NCBI RefSeq assembly: GCF_011386835.1
Contig: NC_088800.1
Location: 80,788,981 to 80,852,980 of the forward strand
Source: Chrysemys picta bellii
Taxonomy: Eukaryota > Chordata > Testudines > Emydidae
Length of the DNA stretch: 64,000 bases
Direction: 5' to 3'
Below, piece after piece: positions 1-40,575 of the stretch. The notes beneath the pieces were generated by a model that made no database searches, was not told the DNA's origin, and saw nothing but the letters and a program-made list of their open reading frames with translations. Position 1 is the stretch's first letter, and every line of letters starts with the position of its first letter. The position numbers and the translations under genes were made by a program.

Positions 1-793
1 CTAAACATCATCATTCAGTGTGCGCTTTGAGACGATCCCTGTGTCACTTACAATTTTGGACAGTAGCAGATTTCTGGACCAAACCTAAAGCGTAGTTTTG
101 AAGTTAGGCTATTAAGAAGATGGAATGACATAAATCAAATAAGAGTCCTCCGCAATTCTCTGTTGTAGCATAAGTCATGAAGTTCTTCAGATCCAGCCAA
201 ATCTACTGAGGACGAAGTGGTTTTAAAAAGTAATGATAGGAGTGATCCATAACTAAGGTTAAGATGTAGTAACCACAGTCACATGGCCTAAGATTTTTTG
301 TTGCTTCTTTGCCCCCCTAATCTACGGAGATGTTAGGTGGGACCTACAGAGATTATGTACAAATTGTTTTTGTGTCTCTGGAGTCCCAAACATCAAGACG
401 TCTATTTATGGCAACATCCAAGATAAAGTCCAGAGTTGCAGGAGTTCTGTCACCCCGTTAGTGTTAAGGCTGGCACGAGGGCACTGACTGGTGTACTCTG
501 GTTCCTTGAGTTACACTGAATTAGACTTCAATTTGCAGGCTAGGTTCAGAATGGAGTTGGGAGTCCGGAGCTCTATCCGGAGGCAGAGCACTGCCCCAAT
601 TACATGCACTCTTAGGCGCACAGTCTCACAGCAATTCAAAAGACTAAAACTAGAACTCAGAGTTAGTCTGAGGGCAGTAAGAGGTTGAATGGTGTTTCAC
701 TATTCACATAATGCGCATGCTGAAGGCTCAAAGAAAACTCTCTCGGTTCCTTGCATGTATTCGAAGGCAGCAAGTGAGGCTAGGCATTCCTGG
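1..793 (-). other. FLCN: Presumed FLCN 3'UTR, continuing off the left edge
   Basis: No coding exon and no obvious repeat is visible. I find no AATAAA on the minus strand, so the polyadenylation site is probably outside the window. The extent is inferred from position only. Confidence 0.5.
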
Positions 794-15174
<14,381 letters not shown>

Positions 15175-15769
15175 CGCGATAGCTTAGCTGGATCCTCAGC
15201 TCTCCTGCAGGTGAGGGAGGAAGGACCCAATATCAGTATAATAAACAGAAACCAAAATATTCCCCCATTCCAATCGGCACCAGCCCGGATCTTTCCACTC
15301 CGGAGAAGCTTGGAGTCAGGTTCAGCTCTGCGGCCAGGTCACTTCCAAAGGGGCCTTGCAGGCTGCAAGGCACAGCTCTCAGCTGGGCTCTTTTCTCTCT
15401 AGGCAAGTGGCCGAGTCTAGTGCAGGATTCTCAGACCTGGGCAGGGCCAAGGCAATGGAGGGTTCAACCCAGGGGGGCTTCCCCACACTGCCCCCTGCCT
15501 CAGCCCGGACCTGCAGAGGCACTTCTAAGGACGAGAAGGGAATCAGCCCCCCTCCCCCGCCAGCACCCAACTTCTGTGTCCCGGGAGCCAGTCTGGGCTA
15601 CTCATGGGGCACCTGTCCCCTAGCCTGACCCCCAACTCCCCACATGGGGGCAACTCCCTCCCCCCTGCTGGGACCTGGCCTGACCTACCCATGGGGGGCC
15701 CTTCCCCAGTCCCCCAGGACCTGCCTGACCCCCTGCCTGCCCACACTAGGACCTGGCTTAACCCCCCCA

Positions 15770-15960
15770 CCCCCATGGGGACACCTACCTCCCAGCAGAG
15801 ATCTGGCCTAATCCCCCCCTCCCTCACAGGGACACCTGCCCCCCAGCAGAGACCTGGCCTAACCCCCCCCCGGGACACCTGCAGAGACCTGGCCTAATCC
15901 ATCCCCCCTCCCGGGACACCTGCCCCCCAGCAGAGACCTGGCCTAACCCCCCCCCGCTAG
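15770..15960. repeat. C-rich minisatellite in FLCN 5' intron
   Basis: Roughly 50-bp units contain CAGAGACCTGGCCTAA followed by long C runs and GGGACACCTGCC, repeated about four times; more diverged copies extend left to about 15600. On the FLCN sense strand the runs are G-rich. Confidence 0.8.
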
Positions 15961-16320
15961 GACCGGACCGGACCGGACCCGACTCCCTCCCCGCGGCACC
16001 GGTGGGGAGGCTCCGGCCCGGGACCCCCCCCCCCCCCACAGCGAGGGGAGGGGTCTGGACACTCACCCGGCAGCTTCCCCGAGACCCCTCCCGTCCCGTG
16101 CCTCAGGGCGCCTGACACTGACTGACGGCCCGAACCAACACCATTCCCGCGGGAGGGGGAGCGATCCAGCTGCCGGGCCTGCACCATGCGCACTCGCCCG
16201 GCGGGAAGCGGGAGTGGCGGTGGGAGCGGGGCGGCGCGGGCAGACTGTAGCACTTCTCGGTCTCCCTCCTGCTGCCGTGTTTCCAGCCGCGGCCCCTCTA
16301 GTCTCCCCCCCCCCCACATG
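15950..16320 (-). promoter_or_regulatory. FLCN: FLCN CpG-island promoter with candidate non-coding exon 1
   Basis: A dense run of CpGs and G/C-rich sequence lies upstream of the first coding exon. A good donor on the minus strand (ccgg|gtgagt, exon side ending at 16067) could close a non-coding exon 1 spliced to the acceptor at 15205. No TATA box is evident. The start site is not resolved. Confidence 0.6.
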
Positions 16321-17157
16321 TCAGTGGTTCAGTCCGAGGCCACCCCGACTCACTGGCAGTGGGCTGAACCATTTCTTCGAGCCGGGGGGTGGGACTGTGA
16401 AGCCAGGACCCTGTGTCTTTTCACGCCAGGCGGGGCAGTGCGAAGACCGGGGCTAAGCCATCCAAGAACCGGGGTGGAGTGAGGGAGCAACAGCCCGGCT
16501 CGGTGCCGGGCTCAGGCTCTGGGTCTTAAGCAGCATCGCCCCACAGCAGCAGGGAGATGGTACACTCCACCAGGGCTGGCCTGTGATACACAACTCGTGC
16601 GTGTGGGCGGGGCTGCGCTGCGCTGGGGGGACTCGGGGCGGGGCCAGTCCCAGGGTTGCCCAGACGGGGGCGCTGTGCAGGTCAGTCTGGGTGCAATGCT
16701 GGCTCAAGGTGGGTGGATGTAATTTGATTGGTAAAAATCTAGAGAATCATAGTTCCCATGGTATCACCTGCTGCTGCAGGGGGGAGGGGGGGACCAGCTG
16801 CCCCTCCCAGCTCTGGGGCCTCCAGGTTGGAAGAAATATTGGAGCTATGGAGTCATGAGAAATGGGTGAAGACGAATTGGGTATCCTGGGCCACGAACAA
16901 CGGGGTGCCCGCCCTGCCAAACCTAGAACAGTTATGTAAAAACAATCACGAATTTTTTTTTGAAACAACATTTTTTAAATGTTATACTTTGACCCAGGCA
17001 CCTCCAACATGCAGCCCTCACAAAGTTAAAGGGTGGCTGTTGGCCAACTGTATTGTTAATGCACAGAACATGATACCTGGTTCATTTTTTGAATGTTACA
17101 GGTTACTATAAATGGAAGGAGTATTTCAAGTTGATTTCCCATCATTAAGGCTACCCT

Positions 17158-17770
17158 TTAGTGATGGGTATTTTTAGTAAAAGCCAGGGCCAGGTCACGG
17201 GCAATAAACAAAAATTCACAGCCTGGGACCTGTCCATGGCTTATAGTATAAATACCCTGACTAAATCTTGGGGGACTGCTACTGGAGGGGAGCCAGGGGG
17301 CTGCTGCTCGGAAGAGCGCCCTGGGGGCTGCTGCTCGGGGAGTGCCCCTGGGGGCCACTGCTTGGGGTGGGGGGGCAGTAGCACCCACTGCCAGGAGCTG
17401 CTGAGCAGCATCTGCTCCGGCAGCCCCCTGGACCGCTGCCGGGGCGGGGGGAAGTGGCGCTAGGGCCAACACAGCCCCAGCTGCCAGGGGATGCCCCGGG
17501 ACCGCTGCCGGGGGATGCTGAGAAGCAGCTGCTCCGGCCGCCCCCAGGACAACTGCTGGGGGAGGGGGGCACAAGGGCCAGTGTGGCACCAACTGCCGGG
17601 GACCACCTGGGAACCGCTGCTGGGAGCTGCCGAGCTGCAGTTGCTCCTGCCGCCCCCGGGATCGCTGCTCATGTGGTCCCCAGGGCCAGCCACACCGGCT
17701 GCATGGGGCTGAAATGAAAATGATCTTGCATGCCGTCAATGTGACAGAGAGAGATGCTACTGAGCTCTGG
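17158..17770. repeat. Fold-back element with GC-rich CTG/CGG-type core
   Basis: At 17167-17256 two arms, GGTATTTTTAGTAAAAGCC and GGCTTATAGTATAAATACC, form an imperfect hairpin. To the right is a core of diverged repeats around GGGGGCTGCTGCTCGG and GACCGCTGCCGGGG up to about 17700. No coding homology is seen in any frame. Confidence 0.55.
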
Positions 17771-18555
17771 ATTTTTGCATAAGACACAGCTGTTCTAACG
17801 CTGTCTATGAGATTCCACCCAATTCAGTTCTGGTTGTGTGGCTGCTGCTGGGGAACAGAATCACTGTACATTCCAGAGATGTGTTCCTATCACTCGGACC
17901 ATTGAAAGCCACTGCACTGCAAGATACCCAGGCCCCTTCAAGCTGTGATACTACTGGAAGGTTGGCAGGAAAGACCAAATAATCTTACTGGAAGGCACCT
18001 AATTCAGACTCGGAAGATCCTCTCTTCACTTGGAACATCTGAGAGTAACTAATGAGGTCATAAGTGTACTGGAGGCATTCATATGCCAAATTTACTATTT
18101 GAAGACCAACATTGTGACACTTGCAGAGCTATGTTGGTCAATATTTTGCAAGAAGCAGACAAATGGAGAAAAATTGCCACTGTCAAGGACTATTTATACT
18201 TGGTATCAAGGGGGTAAATTATCAAGCAATGGAATGGCCCCAAGCTGATCGAGGGCATCCAAAACTAACCTCTCCTATTGGCATGGATGGGTCTTGGAGG
18301 ATATACTGATCACATCACTTATGTGTGAAATACTATTTACTCCTACATCAGTCCTTCAGCTAATCAAATGCTTTTGCCAAAGACCAGGTGCTCACCTTTT
18401 CAACAGTCTGCCTTATTGGAGATGTTTGAGTGTGGGATGGACAAGGATCAGTGTGACATGTCTAACACTGGTGCCCTTGAGAAACCACACTGATGATATT
18501 TATCTATTTGATCTTGTATTTAGCTGGCACTCCCAGCACCTTTCCCAGACCTGAA

Positions 18556-18675
18556 GAGGAGCTCTCTGTAAGCTCAAAAGCTTGTCTCTCTCACCAGCAG
18601 AAATTGGTCCAATAAAAGATATGACCTCACCCACCTCGTGTATCTAATATCCTGGGATTGACATGGCTACAACAT
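18556..18675 (+). repeat. Interspersed repeat fragment
   Basis: Contains TTGGTCCAATAAAAGATAT, CCTCACCCACC and CATGGCTACAACA, matching the repeats at 12585 and 43105. Family not named. Confidence 0.6.
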
Positions 18676-21564
18676 TGTATTAACTTCTACATGTCAAGGC
18701 TAATTTCCCTAGGATTACCAAAGATCAGTGTCTTTTTTTGATATAAGCAATGCATCCCAGTGTTAAAGTATGATTAAAAACAGTTGATTTTAAAACATTT
18801 TCTCAAATATATATCTACATAATTGATCTAGCCGTGTCACATTTGGTGCCATCGTGTTTGTGGGAGAAAGGGCTTTTGAACGAAACAATGTCCTCAGAAA
18901 TGGGTTGAGTTGGGTATTATCAACATTTCCACCAACTGAAGGAACTGGAGCTGGGAGGGGTGGGGTGAGGGCAAAGAGCAAGTCCCTCTGTCTTGCCGCA
19001 GCTGGTGGCACTATTGAAATTATGATTCTGTAGATGTTTTTGAACCAAACGACACTCCCCTTACCTGTCAATCACTACTTGCCCATGTAATGAGATTTTA
19101 CTACATTATGCGCCCAGCCAAATGCTCCCATTGAAGTTTATGCAACATAGGCTAGTGCTGATAACCAATGTTACAAGCCTTTACATATAAAACCACCACA
19201 TGAGACTTCACATACACCAAACATAGGAATTTGCATTCTGGTTCATCGAATTCAGCATCCTGCCTCCAACAGTGGCCTGCTCCAGACGTTTGAGAAGAAG
19301 GCGTAGGAACCGCCCGATAGGCAAATGCCCGTGCACCAAGCATCTTCCATTTCTACTAGAGATGCAGCATGAACTTTGAGCCTTTGCCAATCACTATAGA
19401 AACTCCTGACTAAAGCACAATGCATCGTCAAGTGCACTGGAAGCTGTATAGTGTCACTCTAGACAGCATTACGGCTCTTGGACAGAGTTAATGTTGCTAA
19501 AAAAATGGGGAAACCCCCCCCCCACAGCTGTAGTGTAGCCAATTCAAAGCCTCAGCTAACATCTCACTATTATAGGCGTAGTATATGTAAGACAAACTAA
19601 AAAGTTACACTTCTGTTTGTGATCTTTATTTTTCAATAGTACATTTAAACAACTTCTCAGGACTAACCTTCTCAGCCATTCTGGCCATGCAGCAAACCAC
19701 ATTTCCTAAGTTATACAGATAACCTATGACAACACAAGAAATGGGTCACAATTGTAGCCTAGTAAAAGGAGGGGAAAGGTGTGCAGAAAGAAGCAATTTT
19801 AGTCAAGCAGCAGCACCTGGAGCAATGGCAAGTATATTGCATGTGTGAAAAGCTCAGTGAACTGGTTATGCTGCAGTGCTCCTTAAAAATGGCACAAATA
19901 TTACAGGAAGATATCCAAAAGCAACTTCTGGTCCTCTCTCAACTATTTCAACCTCTGTTAAACATCTGAATTAAAGGCCCCACCCTGTGGCTAGAAACTG
20001 TAGTTGCAAGATGGTTTAAGGAAAGGTATAGCTTACCCTCAGCAAATTGAAGTACAGTTGCAAACTAGATACACCAATGTATTAGATTTATTTCACTGTA
20101 CATGCATCTAATAGTTTGTGGATGCATCTTGTGGGCACTTATGACATGAAGATTGTGGCCACAGGATTTTTGAGCTTTTAAATTCAGTTGAGTGTAGCAT
20201 GCGGTGTTAAGTTTAATCATATGTTTTTCCCTAAAATAGTATTTAAATCCAGAAGGCTTAAGTGGTGGCAAAGCTTCCAGTCCCTCATTGGGGTCTGAAC
20301 TGTTCTGCACCTTTCAATGACCAGGTCAGATGAAAGCAATGCAAGGAGTTAATTTGTTGAAAACCTACAAAACTTTATTTGCAAGAGTCCCAGAGGATAT
20401 ACAGATGCCAGAACTGAGTCATCCTAGGCTGTGGTCACTCTTGTCCTACTTCAGCCCTTCCAACTGCCACTGTCTTGGGGCACTATGGGTCATGTTAGAT
20501 GGTAAGCTCTAATGAGCTAGGATCTTGATTACAATTTTCAAAGCCAATTAGAGGATTTATCTACCCAGCTTCTGTCCGTTCCAATGAGAATGGGATGGCT
20601 AAACCTGCCAGCTGGCTTTGAACATCTCAACACATCTTTTAAACATTTAGAACACTAAAATACTGTAGCATAAAACAAGGACTATAGAACTTGGACATTT
20701 TATAGGTGTTTACACACCACCCTTTAAACTTGTTTATGTGGCTTATTTGACCAGTATGAGGACAAAAAAAAAAAAGCAAATTATACAACTGTTAAGAAGC
20801 AGCTCTATCAAATCAACTGCATGACTAACACTAGTTTGCTCAGTGGTACTATATTAAGCTAAGTAGTTTGTTGACAGTTATTTGAGACAAGTCCACAAAA
20901 GCACAAATAGGAACGGCTTAAAGTTGTATAGTTGAATGATCACTTAGAAAATAGATGAAGGTTGGTGGGGTTTTTTAAACTATTAAAATCCTTTGGTTAT
21001 ATTCACTTCCTATGCCATGTTTTTAATGATTCTTCTATGTACAAGCTGCAGTTTGTGGTTAGCCATTTTTTGTATCTGTTGTGTAGTGACTGCACATAGT
21101 GAAGGACTCTTTCACAACCCAGCTTCACACTTGAACCTGCAGTGCTACCAATCTTTAAGATATTTCTAGAGCACCAAACAGGATAGCACATTCAGCATTT
21201 TAAATCACCACAGGATTAAACAGGAGAGAAGGTTGGGAAGGAGCAAGGCCCAGATTTGTAAACATATTTAGGTGTAGCAGTGTTCAATTTAGAAGCCCAA
21301 ATCCCATTTGGATTCAAGTGCATAAAGCCCGTTTGAAAATGAGATGTGGGCTCCTAACTCAGTTTAGGCATTGCAAGGCTGACTGTCATCGTGTCCAAAT
21401 GTCTTTAAAAATCTGAGTCTAAGACTTAAAATCACAAATCTTTACTAATTACAAGTGTGGCAAGGCAAGTTATGAGAGACAAGGGCTTGTTGTAAGGTTA
21501 GGTGTGAAAGCTGCCTTCAATATAGAAGCTGTTTTATGATGAGATGCAGCACATCCAAGGATGC

Positions 21565-21820
21565 GTCTACACAGGAAAAAAATAGACCCTGCTGCAGTGA
21601 GTCTCGGGACCCAGTCTATATACCTGGGCTCTATGCTAAAAACAGCTGTGCAGATGTTCTGGCTAGGGCTGCTGAAGTCTACTGAGGGGGGTGGATTTCA
21701 CAGCTCAAGCTGGAACATCTAGACAGCTATTTTTAGCGCTGTAGCATGAGCCCGAATCTATAGACCTGGGCTCTGAGATTTGCTGTTGTAGGGGTTTTGT
21801 TTGGCTGGGTAGACATACAA
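21565..21820. mobile_element. MITE with TCTACAC-type terminal repeats
   Basis: The left end GCGTCTACACAGG pairs with the right end CTGGGTAGACATA; the interior has further symmetry (ATACCTGGGCTCT and AGACCTGGGCTCT). No protein coding. Confidence 0.6.
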
Positions 21821-23225
21821 AATAATGGAGCAAGCCGTTTAGGGGAAATGGTTTTAAACACTCATACACCAGCTACAGACGAGCTTGCACATCGTTTTTC
21901 CTTTTACTGGAGAGGGCATACCTCTGTCAAGGAAGGCTCTGCTAGATTTAGAGCTCTTTAAAACAGGTCCCAATATCAGCGTTAGAAGCACAGGTGCTTT
22001 ATAGCCACAGGGCCTTCAGTGGTGCTCAGCTCCCATGGAGATACTTAAGTGGGCGCTGTGGGATGCTGAGCAATTCTGAAAAATCTGACTCAGTGACAAG
22101 TTTCTGATTGACAGCAGGAAGGCAGCAGTGATGGCGACTGTTTCAAAAGTGCTCTGTTAACAGTGAGAAGTTTCAGATATACAAAAACTACAAAACAACA
22201 GCCAACCTGTTGATTCAATGGGTAAGCTACTTAAATAATTCAACAAGGCATCTATGGTTGAAATGAATCCTTGGATTTCAAACTGCAGAACACTATTCCA
22301 GCATACGTTACCTCCATAGGATATGTCTGCTTTTATATTAGTAGTGTATTAAAAGTGCCACAGAGAGGTAAGCCTCAACAGTAGCTCTATAGTATCCTTG
22401 TACTTAAACGGAATTCACATACAGCCAAGTTCCAGGCTGTTTTAAAAGCCCCTTTATGTCAGGTTGTGTTGTCTTGAGCCACTAGAGTTCTTTTCAATGC
22501 AAACTGGACTTCACTTCCGTCTTGCCCCACAAGATCCAGGTTTTAAAGATACCTTTTTGCTTAGCTCTAGAAAATTTTCATCTGATTGCAAGAATATCCC
22601 ATTAATATTGAAGGACATTAATTATATCATTGGTTTTTAAATTACTGGCATAAAATAAGTAGTTGTCATATATAGAGGACCCTACAGCCTTTTGCGCTCT
22701 ACAGCAGAGCCAGCTAATGCCACATTCTAATTCCATACCAGCACGGGAATGCTATGATAATATTCTCAGCCTTTTGGGATGAAGAGGGTTTATATTTAAT
22801 CACTTAATAGACAGCTGCCAGCTGGATTGGGTAGGGATAGAATGTAAGTTTACAAAAATTGTTACTCTTAAATAAAGTAAATTATTTTTTCTATACATAT
22901 GATAAATAAATCTGTATTTATAGAGCAAACCGAGTCCAAAATGCTTTCAAATAATGAACTAATAATTGTTTTGTATAAGTGACCCATACTTGTTTGTATT
23001 CTTCCCTGAACAAACACACTTTAAACAAATTTTGTAGGAGAGGAAAAAGGACTGCTACAGAAACAGCAACATTCAAACCATTTAAAACAAAAGGAAGATT
23101 ATTTAATGCATTAACGATGTTAATCTGAAGATAAATAAATCCACAACAGACTTTAAAATTTCTTTGAGATTTCCTTTCTTTGCAGAGAATATTTTTGAAA
23201 TCATACAGTACTGAGAAGGTGTCAT

Positions 23226-23231
23226 TTTATT
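23226..23231 (-). terminator. COPS3: Candidate COPS3 polyadenylation signal
   Basis: AATAAA on the minus strand about 125 bp after the stop codon. It is the nearest canonical hexamer seen; the true site could be further downstream. Confidence 0.35.
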
Positions 23232-23355
23232 TTCTAAATGTCCAGGTGAAAGCCTCAGTTCTCTCTGCTCTCTTCATAGGACTTTTCAATGCCCAGTCCA
23301 AAAGGTGGTTTTCTTTAGCTTTTACTTTAAAACAGAATAGTGGCCAATGTTAATT

Positions 23356-37007
<13,652 letters not shown>

Positions 37008-37390
37008 CTTGGCGGCTCTCGGCGCGGCCGCGGCTCTCCGGGGCGGGGGAGAGGGCGGGCAGGCGGCCCGGGCCGAGAGCGGCGGGGGGAAGCGGGAAGG
37101 AGGCTCCGCAGCGACGCCGCCACTAGCCAGCCAATCAGCGGGGGTTTCGGGAGCCGCGAGACTACGCTGCTAACGTCACTTCCTCCATGTAACATCGCGA
37201 GAGCAACGGCCCGCGGAACAAACGCCCCCTGATGGTTACCATGGGAACCTCCTGCGCCCGCCCGGCATCACGGCCTGATGTAAACGCGCAGACCGCCCAA
37301 TGCAAGGGCCGTGTTCCAGGCGAAGCCGTGACTCAGCAACGGCTAAGGTGAGAGGCCAGTCAGTGACGTAATCGCGCCACGTCATCTCCT
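37008..37390. promoter_or_regulatory. COPS3: COPS3 promoter with clustered motifs
   Basis: Moving upstream from the ATG I see CCAAT (37130-37134), ACGTCACTTCC (37173-37183, CRE-like plus ETS), TCGCGAGAG (37195-37203), GTTACCATGGGAAC (37235-37248, near-ideal RFX X-box), TGACTCAGCA (37329-37338, AP-1/antioxidant-response type), and an inverted pair of TGACGT cores (37364 and 37379). No TATA box. Motif identities are by eye. Confidence 0.65.
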
Positions 37391-37499
37391 GTCTTCCTTC
37401 CCGCACAATATCAGCGTGTCGTCATGTTGCCTTAAACAAAGCACCTAGTGATATCACCCAGCATCCCTAGAATCAGCCCTGCATCGCCTGGCATTGCCC

Positions 37500-40094
37500 C
37501 CCCACCCCCGCCATCACACCAGCATCACCCCCTCTCCACTGTCAGTCATGCCATCGTCCACCCCATCATCGCACTGTCACCGGCATCACACACTCCACCT
37601 GCAGTCATGCCATCGTCCACCCCATCATCACACCGTCACCGGCATCACACACTCCACCTGCAGTCATGCCATCGTCCACCCCATCATCACACCGTCACCG
37701 GCATCACACACCAGCATCACCCTTTCCCCCCACAGTCCTGCTACCATCCCCCCATCATCACACCGTCACACCAGCATCACCCCGTTCCATCCCCCCCACA
37801 GTCATGCTACCATCCCCCCATCATCACGCCGTCACCGGCATCACACAGCATCACCCCCTCTCCACCTGCAGTCATGCCATTGTCCACCCCATCATCACAC
37901 CGTCACCGGCATCACACACCAGCATCACCCTTTCCCCCCACAGTCATGCTACCATCCCCCCATCATCACACCGTCACACCAGCATCACCCCGTTCCATCC
38001 CCCCCACAGTCATGCTACCATAACCCCATCATCACGCCGTCACCGGCATCACACAGCATCACCCCCTCTCCACCTGCAGTCATGCCATTGTCCACCCCAT
38101 CATCACACCGTCACTGGCATCACACACCAGCATCACCCTTTTCCCCCACAGTCCTGCTACCATCCCCCCATCATCACACCGTCACACCAGCATCACCCCG
38201 TTCCATCCCCCCCACAGTCATGCTACCATCCCCCCATCATCACGCCGTCACCGGCATCACACAGCATCACCCCCTCTCCACCTGCAGTCATGCCATCGTC
38301 CACCCCATCATCACACCGTCACCGGCATCACACACCAGCATCACCCTTTCCCCCCACAGTCATGCTACCATCCCCCCATCATCACGCCGTCACCGGCATC
38401 ACACAGCATCACCCCCTCTCCACCTGTAGTCATGCCATCATCCACCCCATCATCACACCGTCACCGGCATCACACACCAGCATCACCCTTTCCCCCGCAC
38501 CGTCATGCTACTATCCCCCCATCATCACACCGTCATTGATATCACACCAGCATCCCCATGTCCTGTCCCCCCCACAGTCATGCTACCATCCCCCCATCAT
38601 CACACCGTCACACCAGCATCACCCCGTTCCATCCCCCCCACAGTCATGCTACCATCCCCCCATCATCACGCCGTCACCGGCATCACACAGCATCACCCCC
38701 TCTCCACCTGCAGTCATGCCATCGTCCACCCCATCATCACACCGTCACCGGCATCACACACCAGCATCACCCTTTCCCCCCACAGTCATGCTACCATCCC
38801 CCCATCATCACGCCGTCACCGGCATCACACAGCATCACCCCCTCTCCACCTGTAGTCATGCCATCATCCACCCCATCATCACACCGTCACCGGCATCACA
38901 CACCAGCATCACCCTTTCCCCCGCACCGTCATGCTACTATCCCCCCATCATCACACCGTCATTGATATCACACCAGCATCCCCATGTCCTGTCCCCCCCA
39001 CAGTCATGCTACCATCCCCCCATCATCACACCGTCACACCAGCATCACCCCGTTCCATCCCCCCCACAGTCATGCTACCATCCCCCCATCATCACGCCGT
39101 CACCGGCATCACACAGCATCACCCCCTCTCCACCTGCAGTCATGCCATCGTCCACCCCATCATCACACCGTCACCGGCATCACACACCAGCATCACCCTT
39201 TCCCCTCCACAGTCATGCTACCATCCCCCCATCATCACACCGTCACACCAGCATCACCCCGTTCCATCCCCCCCACAGTCATGCTACCATAACCCCATCA
39301 TCACGCCGTCACCGGCATCACACAGCATCACCCCCTCTCCACCTGCAGTCATGCCATTGTCCACCCCATCATCACACCGTCACTGGCATCACACACCAGC
39401 ATCACCCTTTTCCCCCACAGTCCTGCTACCATCCCCCCATCATCACACCGTCACACCAGCATCACCCCGTTCCATCCCCCCCACAGTCATGCTACCATCC
39501 CCCCATCATCACGCCGTCACCGGCATCACACAGCATCACCCCCTCTCCACCTGCAGTCATGCCATTGTCCACCCCATCATCACACCGTCACCGGCATCAC
39601 ACACCAGCATCACCCCCTCTCCACCTGCAGTCATGCCATTGTCCACCCCATCATCACACCGTCACCGGCATCACACACCAGCATCACCCTTTCCCCCGCA
39701 CCGTCATGCTACTATCCCCCCATCATCACACCGTCATTGATATCACACCAGCATCCCCACGTCCTGTCCCCTCCACAGTCATGCTACCATCCCCCCATCA
39801 TCACGCCGTCACACCAGCATCACCCCGTCCCGTCCCCCCCACAGTCAAGCCATCATCCCCCCATCATCACACCGTCACGGATATCACACCAGCATCCCCC
39901 TGTCCTGTCCCCCCACAGTCAAGCCGTCATCCCCCCATCATCACACCGTCACTGATATCACACCAGCATCACGCCCTCTCTCCCCTGCACTCATACCCTC
40001 GTCCCGCATCATCACACCGTCACTGGTATCACACCAGCATCACCCCTCCCCATCTGCAATCATGCCATCATCCCCCACCACCATCATCACAGGA
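37500..40094. repeat. Minisatellite with higher-order repeat structure
   Basis: About 37 monomers built on GTCATGC(T/C)A and CATCATCACACCGTCAC. Successive GTCATGC starts at 37735, 37801, 37871, 37943, 38009, 38079, 38151, 38217 and 38287 give intervals 66, 70, 72, 66, 70, 72, 66, 70: a 208-bp higher-order unit. A 426-bp block is also duplicated (markers at 38532 and 38958). The array begins about 500 bp upstream of the COPS3 ATG. The opposite strand has G runs of 6-8 in every monomer. All plus frames are largely open because of composition. Confidence 0.95.
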
Positions 40095-40379
40095 ACCAGT
40101 ATGTTACAGTGTGAGGATGTGAAGCACAGTCTCTAGAGCTGACAGCTGTTGGGAATTTGTTGGGAGTGTGAATGATGTTTTCTGACATATAAACAGAAAG
40201 GGGATCTTTCTACCCTGATGTCTGAATGGTACGTGCATCCTATAATCATTTCATTGGAAATTTCAGCTATGGGCTGACTTTTGAAATAAGCAAGATATAC
40301 AGGGTGTCAGAGCAGAATATAGCCGTGAAACTATTAAAAATCTTCTCACCCAGCCTCCCAGTTTTTTCCAGCATTGCCA

Positions 40380-40575
40380 GGTGATTAGAACAGGAGCTTG
40401 GGAGTCAGGAGTTCTGTTCCCTTCTATGCTACTGACTTACTCTGTGACTTTGGGCAAGTCACTTAATCTCTGTGCACCTCATTTGCCCTATTTGTAAAAT
40501 AGGGATAATAATACCCTGTTTTGAAAAGTATTTTAGGATCCACAGATGAAATATGCTATGGAAGTGCAAAGTATT
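40380..40575 (+). mobile_element. MIR-like SINE
   Basis: Contains TGGGAGTCAGGAGTTCTGTT and GACTTTGGGCAAGTCACTTA then ATTTGTAAAATAGGGATAAT, a clear MIR core. Confidence 0.85.

Larger units (their letters stand above)
16321..23225. other. FLCN-COPS3 intergenic region
   Basis: No coding exon is recognised. It contains the fold-back element at 17158-17770, the repeat fragment at 18556-18670, the palindromic copies at 21260-21420 and 21565-21820, and otherwise AT-rich sequence without an evident feature. Confidence 0.7.

Noticed and set aside
17158..17787. 209-codon minus-strand open frame, Ala/Pro-rich
   Set aside because: It coincides with the GC-rich repeat core and shows no recognisable protein; overlapping frames are open too.
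37500..40094. CRISPR-like or coding-repeat array
   Set aside because: Monomers are contiguous without unique spacers and the genome is eukaryotic; it is a minisatellite.
37666..40122. An 818-codon open frame, His/Pro/Ser-rich, across the minisatellite
   Set aside because: All plus frames are largely open, the 208-bp unit is not a multiple of three, so each copy is read in a different frame. No domain, no promoter or splice evidence. Explained by repeat composition.
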